From the NCBI GenBank assembly GCA_913046155.1, contig CAJWRY010000033.1, positions 1 through 12,461 on the forward strand: a stretch of DNA of 12,461 bases, written 5' to 3'. Both the position numbers and the translations under genes were made by a program. This document shows positions 7,659-12,461 of the stretch, piece by piece. Position 1 is the stretch's first letter. Every line of letters starts with the position of its first letter. A model generated the notes under the pieces. That model worked only from the letters and a program-made list of their open reading frames with translations, ran no database searches and was not told the origin of the DNA. This DNA is from an uncultured Candidatus Nemicrothrix sp. GTDB taxonomy: Bacteria; Actinomycetota; Acidimicrobiia; Acidimicrobiales; UBA8592.

Positions 7659-8354
7659 CTAAGGGGCGTCGGGGAATCTCTCTCGTATCTTGATGGCAAG
7701 TTCATCTTCGAACTCTGGGGGGAAAACACTGTAAGGGCGTTTTCGTTCACTAGGAACTTGTTCAAAGGATTCAATGTCATTGTTTATAGCCATGTCCATT
7801 GTAGTTTTGAACATAGCAAGTTGAGCTTGGTAGAGTCTTACAGAAACATCAACAATCGTATCGTCTTGGTATTCGGGTAGATCTACTCGCTCAATTATTC
7901 GACCTGCGTCAACTTTTGAGTCAATAAAATGGCTCGTCACCCCGAACGGAATATTGTCATAAATGCACCATTGTGGCGTATCGAGTCCGCGAGCTTCGGG
8001 AATTAACCCTGGATGGAAATTTACAATTCCTTTTGCAAAAGGTTGGATAACGGAACTCTTGAGTATTCGAGCTCCTGAAATCAAACCCACACTAGGACTT
8101 AAGGATTCTAAAACCTTTGGAAGTTCTGAATCACCGTGGTCCATAACAAGATAATCAATACCCAAACTTGAACAAATCTCTTGAGGATGCAATAACCCTA
8201 TTGTCCTCAAAGAACTTCTTATCCGTTTCTTAGGAAGTCCTAGATCTTTAAAGTCTGCTGCTACGACAAGAGAAACCTCGTACCCATAGTGATTGCAATA
8301 GAACAAGAAATCCTGGGTCTTCTGATGGGGGAAATTATAAGAGAACAAGATCAT
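7659..8354 (-). CDS. Formyltransferase-fold protein, probably a sugar N-formyltransferase
   Basis: The 231-residue product has the Formyl_trans_N fold. SVGLISGARILKSSVI is followed by IVNFHPGLIPEARG with Asn112 and His114 (the N-x-H pair), then FGVTSHFIDSKVDAGRII with Asp149. Asn, His and Asp are the catalytic set of methionyl-tRNA, glycinamide and sugar formyltransferases, which use N10-formyltetrahydrofolate. It is shorter than methionyl-tRNA formyltransferase (about 310 residues) and lacks its C-terminal domain. As the last gene of a nucleotide-sugar operon, 3 nt after the epimerase, it most likely formylates an amino group on an activated sugar, as VioF, QdtF and WbkC do. The N-terminus (ILFSYNFPHQKTQDFL) is a compact first strand. 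The substrate is inferred from context; a role on a sugar already attached to the chain is also possible. Confidence 0.82.
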   Translation of the reverse strand: MILFSYNFPHQKTQDFLFYCNHYGYEVSLVVAADFKDLGLPKKRIRSSLRTIGLLHPQEICSSLGIDYLVMDHGDSELPKVLESLSPSVGLISGARILKSSVIQPFAKGIVNFHPGLIPEARGLDTPQWCIYDNIPFGVTSHFIDSKVDAGRIIERVDLPEYQDDTIVDVSVRLYQAQLAMFKTTMDMAINNDIESFEQVPSERKRPYSVFPPEFEDELAIKIRERFPDAP

Positions 8355-8357
8355 GTC

Positions 8358-9416
8358 TTAAATATCTTTCAGTAGTTGGCTAATGTTTTGGGCAGCGTCA
8401 CCATTACCAAATGGAGTTCCACGATTCATATCAGGGGCTTGCCTTTGTATACTTTCGGCTATCTTGGAAGGCTCTACCAGTCTATTCCATTCACCGGAAA
8501 GAGTCTCTGGCCATTCTGTTTCTGTACGGACCGTTGTGCATGGGGTCCCCAAATGGAAAGCTTCTTTCTGCAATCCACCGGAATCAGTTACTATGTGATC
8601 AGAACTGAGGGCTGCTGTTATCAACTCTCGATAGCTTAGAGGGTCAACTGGGTTTAGATTCCCCTTAGCTAACTTGATACCGAACTCTTCACACTTTTTG
8701 ACTAGTCGAGGGTGCGAGGGAATAAAGGTAGGTACTCTGAGGTTTTGTAGAGAAGATACGATTTCCTGCAAGCGATCTTTGTAATCAGTGTTTTCCTGTC
8801 TATGTATGGTCGCAAGGATATATTCCTCTGAGGGGTCGATGGACAAAGGGAGGTCGTCTCCCTCTTTTTCTATTGAACTTTTTACCAAATTGAGAATATC
8901 AATCATGACATCCCCCACAAGATGCGATTTTGAGCCAAGGTTCTCTTCCCGAAGAAACTCCATAGCTGCATGTGTGGGAGCAAAGAGTAAGTCTGAACAA
9001 TGGTCAGTTAGGATTCGGTTATGTTCTTCCGGCATTTCTTTATTGTTTGAGCGCAACCCTGCTTCAATGTGAGCTAGCCGAAAAGGAAGTTTTGAACACG
9101 CAATAGCGCAAGCAAGTGTAGAGTTTGTATCTCCGTAAGCAAGCACCCAGTCTGGGTTGAGATCAATCAAACTTTCTTCCAACCCGATCATAATACGCGC
9201 TGTTTGTATGGCATGGGAATGGGACCCTATGCCAAGGTTGATGTCAGGTTCGGGAATTCCGAATTCTTGAAAAAAAACATCAGATAATTTTGCATCATAA
9301 TGTTGTCCGGTATGGATTATTTGGTGTTCAAAACCATTCGCGATTAGGGATTTGTGTACTGGTGCTAACTTTACGAATTGTGGTCTTGCGCCTACTACGC
9401 TAACTACAGTTACCAT
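8358..9416 (-). CDS. wecB: Non-hydrolysing UDP-GlcNAc 2-epimerase family (WecB/WbpI-like)
   Basis: The 352-residue product has full family length and all the main active-site blocks: GARPQFVKLAPV near the N-terminus, HTGQHYDAKLSDVFF (35-49), YGDTNST with Asp96, HIEAGLRS with Glu118, MPEEHNR with Glu130-Glu131, TIHRQEN with His205, and TDSGG (277-281). It interconverts the C2 epimers of a UDP-2-acetamido sugar in the cytoplasm. HTGQHYD and GIPEPD make it look more like WbpI (acting on UDP-2,3-diacetamido glucuronate) than like the E. coli WecB. With the 6-dehydrogenase upstream it would lead to a mannosaminuronic acid donor. It overlaps that gene by 7 nt, and GGAAGG lies just before its ATG. 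Confidence 0.93.
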   Translation of the reverse strand: MVTVVSVVGARPQFVKLAPVHKSLIANGFEHQIIHTGQHYDAKLSDVFFQEFGIPEPDINLGIGSHSHAIQTARIMIGLEESLIDLNPDWVLAYGDTNSTLACAIACSKLPFRLAHIEAGLRSNNKEMPEEHNRILTDHCSDLLFAPTHAAMEFLREENLGSKSHLVGDVMIDILNLVKSSIEKEGDDLPLSIDPSEEYILATIHRQENTDYKDRLQEIVSSLQNLRVPTFIPSHPRLVKKCEEFGIKLAKGNLNPVDPLSYRELITAALSSDHIVTDSGGLQKEAFHLGTPCTTVRTETEWPETLSGEWNRLVEPSKIAESIQRQAPDMNRGTPFGNGDAAQNISQLLKDI

Positions 9417-10708
9417 GTCCTTCCATCTCCGAGGCGCTTGAGTGGAGTAGGGGAAACTTTCTCGGAGTCAATGATATTCCTACCATCGACTATCAGTTTA
9501 GCTCCAGGGAAAGATTCATAACTCAGCTCAGAGTATTGCTGATGGTCTGCTTGGATGATCGCAATATCACAGGACTCATAGGTTTCGTGGGGGACTAGGC
9601 CCAAAGATCGAATTTCCGATTCGGAATATAGGGGATCATGGACTTTGGCTTTGCCACCTCGGTTAGTTATCTCTTCAACAAGCGGAAATGCACCGGAGAA
9701 TGCAGTTTCCTTTACTCCGCCTCTGTAGGAGACACCAAAGATAGCAACGGTTAGCCCTTTTAAAGAACCTATATAATTTTCGGCTAGATCTATGACTCTC
9801 TGCGGCATGGACTCGTTTATTTGTGTCGATACTTTAGGGATCTTGCTTGAAGTATCGGTATGCATATAGAACTTTGGATAGACAGGTATGCAATGTCCTC
9901 CGACTGCGACTCCTGGGAGGTGAATGTGACTAAAAGGTTGACTATTTGAAGCTTCAATTACAGAAAATACATCTAAACCTAAATCTTGGGCATGTAGTGC
10001 GAATTCATTCGCTAATGCGATGTTGACATTTCTGTATGTTGTCTCGGCTAATTTTGCCATTTCAGCTGCCTCGCTGCTGCCAAGGTTCCACACTCCGTTT
10101 GCTCTCTCGAGGTCAGGACGATCATCAAAATCGAGTATTCTTTCGTAGAATTCAACAGCTAAATCATTGGATTTTTCGTCTGTTCCACCAACCAATTTCG
10201 GATACTTTCTCAGGTCAGCGAATATGCGACCGCTGAAGACCCGCTCAGGGCTATGACAAAGGAAGAAGTCCTCCCCACATGTGAGATTCGAGATCTTTTC
10301 AAGTTCAGGTTTGAAACGATTTCTGGTGGTTCCTATCGGCAGGGTTGTCTCGTAACTTATAAGTGTCCCTGGTTGAAGACCTTTTGCAATTTCCGCTGTG
10401 GCAGAATCAATCATAGAAAAGTCGGGTATGCCGTCATTATCAACTATTACAGGAACGACAACAATAATCTCTTTGGATTTGGATACTGCCTCAACCGTGT
10501 TTGTGGTCGCAGTCAGTAGATTTTCGCTAATGGCGTGGTCGAGTTTTTCTTGGAGGTCTGTTTCTCCTGGGAAAGGTTCTATACCGTCGTTGACAAGATT
10601 GACAACGTCTTGATTTATGTCAGCTCCGATGACGTGTTGTCCCTTTGAAGTTATTTGAAGTGCTAATGGAAGCCCTATCTTCCCGAGTGCAATTACCGCC
10701 GTTGTCAT
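9410..10708 (-). CDS. Nucleotide-sugar 6-dehydrogenase (UDP-GlcNAc/UDP-ManNAc type, WbpA/WecC-like)
   Basis: The 432-residue product belongs to the UDP-glucose/GDP-mannose dehydrogenase family, which oxidises the C6 alcohol of a UDP-sugar to a carboxylate in two NAD-dependent steps. The NAD-binding start reads ALGKIG (7-12), so the first Gly of GxGxxG is Ala. SPERV (153-157) follows, then Lys219 in AEMAKLAETTYRNVNIALANE in the central helix, and GGHCIPVYP with the catalytic Cys273. The UDP-binding third domain begins near FGVSYRGGVKETAFSG, where the usual Lys is Arg. The NE-type spacing and the partner epimerase favour an N-acetylhexosamine over glucose. Whether it works before the epimerase (WbpA) or after it (WecC) cannot be settled here. 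The start overlaps the upstream stop by ATGA. Confidence 0.92.
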   Translation of the reverse strand: MTTAVIALGKIGLPLALQITSKGQHVIGADINQDVVNLVNDGIEPFPGETDLQEKLDHAISENLLTATTNTVEAVSKSKEIIVVVPVIVDNDGIPDFSMIDSATAEIAKGLQPGTLISYETTLPIGTTRNRFKPELEKISNLTCGEDFFLCHSPERVFSGRIFADLRKYPKLVGGTDEKSNDLAVEFYERILDFDDRPDLERANGVWNLGSSEAAEMAKLAETTYRNVNIALANEFALHAQDLGLDVFSVIEASNSQPFSHIHLPGVAVGGHCIPVYPKFYMHTDTSSKIPKVSTQINESMPQRVIDLAENYIGSLKGLTVAIFGVSYRGGVKETAFSGAFPLVEEITNRGGKAKVHDPLYSESEIRSLGLVPHETYESCDIAIIQADHQQYSELSYESFPGAKLIVDGRNIIDSEKVSPTPLKRLGDGRTW

Positions 10709-11697
10709 AAGAGGCTAACGTTTTCATTTTTGCCGGACTTGGATGACTTTAGGGCTGCTTCCGCGACGATAACAGCCTCTAACCCATCACTCATTGGTAC
10801 TATTTCGCCATCTTCGCCAAGGATCGTTTTGACGAATCCCTCGAATTCTGTTCGTAAAGGTTCGGGTTTGTCTATTGCGTAGCGAATCACATCACCTTCT
10901 GACATTCCCCGAAACTGAGATATACCTTCCCATGGTTGACTTGATTCGCCGTTTTTGAAGAAAGTTAGGTCAGCGAGCAAAGTATCTGCTGATAGGCAAC
11001 CAAATTCACCAGTTACTGAGACGAGTCTCTCTTTCACAGGTGATAACCAATTGACAAGATGGTTTGTGAGAATGTGATTGTTTAATTTGCCGGTGATAAT
11101 GACGAGGTCTTCGTTTTCTCTACCTGTCTTGAACGATGAATGGGCAAAGACCTGACCGTATGGTGCCCCACCTACCCAAGATGTTAGGTCAAGGTCATGT
11201 GTGGCTAGATCCTTGATGACTCCTACGTCTTTAATTCGGTTGGGGAATGGGCCTGCTCTTCGTGTCGCAATCTGGTAAATATTTCCAATTTGTCCATCTG
11301 CTACTCTTCTTCTTAGCTCTCGTATTGCTGGGTTAAAGCGTTCAATATGGCCCACGGCACCTACTAAGCCTGCAGCGGAGAATGCTTCTGCCACATTTCT
11401 TGCAGAGGTTGTGCTGGCAGCCAAAGGTTTCTCAACCAGTGTGTGAATTCCAGCGTCGCATAGTTGCATGGCGACCTGTTCATGCTCGCTTGTCGGACAT
11501 GCAACCACAGCAAGGTCTATTCCTATCTCTATCAATTCCGGAACTGATTCAACAAGAAGAGAGTGGTCGATGTTACCGGCTGGGTCGCCAATAGGGTCTG
11601 CTATTCCAACTAATGTCACCTGATCGGTTGAAGACATCACCCGTGCATGGTTTCTTCCCATCATTCCAAGCCCGATTAGCCCGGCTCTCAATACCAT
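10705..11697 (-). CDS. Gfo/Idh/MocA oxidoreductase, likely UDP-N-acetyl sugar 3-dehydrogenase (WbpB/GnnA-like)
   Basis: The 330-residue product has the GFO_IDH_MocA layout: an NAD-binding Rossmann domain with GLGMMG (9-14), VEKPLA with the Glu89-Lys90-Pro91 signature, GHIERFNPAIREL (116-128), and the substrate helix with Lys162 and LATHDLDL (His167-Asp168). The IERFNPA block is one I associate with UDP-GlcNAc 3-dehydrogenases of the GnnA type. Those make a 3-keto sugar for an aminotransferase. In the WbpA-WbpB-WbpE-WbpD-WbpI pathway a WbpB-type enzyme sits between the dehydrogenase and the epimerase; here all three functions are adjacent, but aminotransferase and acetyltransferase genes are not in view. 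The N-terminus looks complete. GAGG at -14 to -11 is a weak ribosome site and lies in the upstream ATPase frame, so the native promoter side may be missing. Confidence 0.9.
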   Translation of the reverse strand: MVLRAGLIGLGMMGRNHARVMSSTDQVTLVGIADPIGDPAGNIDHSLLVESVPELIEIGIDLAVVACPTSEHEQVAMQLCDAGIHTLVEKPLAASTTSARNVAEAFSAAGLVGAVGHIERFNPAIRELRRRVADGQIGNIYQIATRRAGPFPNRIKDVGVIKDLATHDLDLTSWVGGAPYGQVFAHSSFKTGRENEDLVIITGKLNNHILTNHLVNWLSPVKERLVSVTGEFGCLSADTLLADLTFFKNGESSQPWEGISQFRGMSEGDVIRYAIDKPEPLRTEFEGFVKTILGEDGEIVPMSDGLEAVIVAEAALKSSKSGKNENVSLL

Positions 11698-11710
11698 TCG
11701 TTCATTACCT
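11688..11710. other. Junction between the element-like genes and the polysaccharide operon
   Basis: On the minus strand the ATPase frame crosses directly into the Gfo/Idh start (GAATGGTATTGA), with no intergenic sequence. The 9-mer TACCATTCG at 11692-11700, covering the Gfo/Idh ATG, recurs at 12360-12368 inside the protease gene, which could be micro-homology at a crossover or chance. The ATPase is cut while the oxidoreductase looks whole. The cause is not visible from sequence alone. Confidence 0.5.
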
Positions 11711-12005
11711 CAACAATCCTGTTTAATTCTTCTACACGCCCGTCCTTCTTGGGCGAAGGGCGGTATACAATCTTTGGATTCTTCTTTAACAGTTGATGAT
11801 AAAATTGTACAGGTGTGGTACATATGGTACCTAATGAGGCGTAATCATCATCGTGTTTCGGGTCAAAGAATACGGTATGGTATCCCTTCTTTTGAAGTTC
11901 TTCTAATACGTGCTTTGCAAAATATGTTTTACCAGACCGAGTCATTCCCACAATGACACTATGCCGTTTACCTAGATTTTCTAAAAATGTGCCTGTTAGT
12001 TTCAT
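11688..12005 (-). CDS. Truncated FtsK/HerA-type P-loop ATPase
   Basis: The 105-residue product begins with a short lead and then HSVIVGMTRSGKTYFAK, a Walker A motif (20-27, GMTRSGKT) in the GxTxSGK form of the FtsK-HerA superfamily. A second strand ends in VFFDPKHDDDYASLG, matching the DPKG-E-Y-LG segment of HerA ATPases and viral packaging ATPases. It ends at MNEWY before any Walker B (hydrophobic strand plus DE), sensor or arginine finger, so it cannot be a working ATPase alone. Its stop lies 8 nt inside the start of the Gfo/Idh gene, and every base after it belongs to that gene, so the break is at the junction. The start overlaps the upstream stop by one base (TGATG), typical of compact viral or plasmid operons. 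Candidate sources are a tailless-phage packaging ATPase, a Zot-like protein or a conjugation ATPase. Confidence 0.72.
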   Translation of the reverse strand: MKLTGTFLENLGKRHSVIVGMTRSGKTYFAKHVLEELQKKGYHTVFFDPKHDDDYASLGTICTTPVQFYHQLLKKNPKIVYRPSPKKDGRVEELNRIVEVMNEWY

Positions 12006-12461
12006 CAGCCCAGCATCCCGTACAGAATCATGCCTAAGGCTAATGCCGTCGGCAATGCACGGGTAGTTTCGGCTTGAACAAGTACATTGTCATAGTAATC
12101 TTGGAAGTTTTCTTCAAACTTGTCACTTATTTTTCTAGGGTCACGCATACGCAGTGGGTCGATTGGGTTCATTAAATCAGGGATGCCATCGGGTACATGA
12201 CCATAACCTAGTATGTGTCCGTACTCATGTGCCAAAAGCGTGTAGTCCTTTTCTGCTCCCTTTACTACATAGATTTCCTTGGCCTTCTCGATTGCTAAAC
12301 CCTGTGGGTAATATCCAATTTTAGTGTGTTCGTATAACAACTTGAAACTAGGCTGCATGTACCATTCGCTAATATTGCTCTTACGATGTAGACTTTCGAT
12401 ATGCGCTTTCCAGACTTTAGGCTCAACAGTGTATATGCGTGTACCGTCTTTACCTGTTGTT
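12005..12461 (-). CDS. Metzincin (matrixin-like) zinc metalloprotease, 5' part outside window
   Basis: The frame is open to the right edge, giving about 151 visible residues, and an internal ATG lies at 12358. HEYGHILGYGH, encoded at 12197-12229, is a full HExxHxxGxxH zinc site with the catalytic Glu, and DLMNP follows about eight residues later as the Met-turn. This is the signature of metzincins of the matrixin/M10 type. The strand before it (EIYVVKG) fits the substrate-binding edge strand. After the domain the chain is charged and Tyr-rich, then ends in a hydrophobic tail near ALPTALALGMILYGMLG, which could be one membrane span. Its stop overlaps the ATPase start (TGATG), so the two are coupled. 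Nothing links it to sugar metabolism. I would place it with the mobile or viral element; target and role are unknown. Confidence 0.78.
   Translation of the reverse strand, partial: TTGKDGTRIYTVEPKVWKAHIESLHRKSNISEWYMQPSFKLLYEHTKIGYYPQGLAIEKAKEIYVVKGAEKDYTLLAHEYGHILGYGHVPDGIPDLMNPIDPLRMRDPRKISDKFEENFQDYYDNVLVQAETTRALPTALALGMILYGMLG

Noticed and set aside
11737..11762. GC-rich inverted repeat (CGCCC with GGGCG) as a recombination site
   Set aside because: It lies inside the ATPase coding frame, is only 5 bp per arm, and reads as ordinary codons for a PSPKKDGR segment.
11688..12461. Insertion sequence or integrase-driven island at the right edge
   Set aside because: No transposase, integrase, tRNA target or terminal inverted repeats are visible; only the protease and ATPase fragments support a mobile or viral origin.
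1..12461. CRISPR array, rRNA or tRNA genes
   Set aside because: No regularly spaced repeats, rRNA-like sequence or tRNA arm motifs were seen; nearly all of the window is coding.

Overview
The window reads as a cell-surface polysaccharide locus of a bacterium with moderate G+C content. It ends abruptly in two genes that look as if they come from a mobile or viral element. The organism is most likely an actinobacterium or a relative. The main clue is the leftmost gene: a secreted SpoIID/LytB-type protein carrying its WGHGVGMSQYGA motif at the N-terminus, an arrangement I associate with actinobacteria, followed by an FG-GAP repeat. This placement is an inference. No rRNA, tRNA or other phylogenetic marker is present.

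Layout. Positions 1-1626 (minus) hold the 5' part of the SpoIID/LytB + FG-GAP gene, which runs off the left edge. A short divergent spacer separates it from a plus-strand cluster at 1684-7644: a GT4-like glycosyltransferase, an ABC-2 permease (Wzm), its ATPase (Wzt, short form without a carbohydrate-binding C-terminal domain), two more GT-B glycosyltransferases, and a 171-residue protein that looks like an N-terminal glycosyltransferase remnant. Facing it, at 7659-11697 (minus), is a tightly packed four-gene nucleotide-sugar operon: a Gfo/Idh/MocA sugar oxidoreductase (WbpB/GnnA-like), a UDP-sugar 6-dehydrogenase (WbpA/WecC-like), a non-hydrolysing UDP-GlcNAc 2-epimerase (WecB/WbpI-like) and a formyltransferase. 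Start/stop overlaps of 4 and 7 nt and a 3-nt gap join the genes.

How they work together. The minus operon would make an activated amino-uronic acid: UDP-ManNAcA, or, with an aminotransferase not seen here, a 2,3-diamino-mannuronic acid that the formyltransferase could N-formylate. The plus-strand glycosyltransferases would assemble a glycan on a lipid carrier, and Wzm/Wzt would export it. The SpoIID-like protein would act outside the membrane on peptidoglycan or the envelope.

Right edge. Immediately upstream of the Gfo/Idh gene, on the same strand, are a HEXXHXXGXXH metzincin protease (open at the right edge) and a FtsK/HerA-type ATPase that stops at 105 residues, before any Walker B motif. 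The ATPase reading frame runs straight into the start of the Gfo/Idh gene. This is either a real recombination or integration boundary or an assembly chimera, and it is the most notable point in the window. No CRISPR, IS, tRNA or rRNA was found, and no gene-free stretch exceeds 100 nt.
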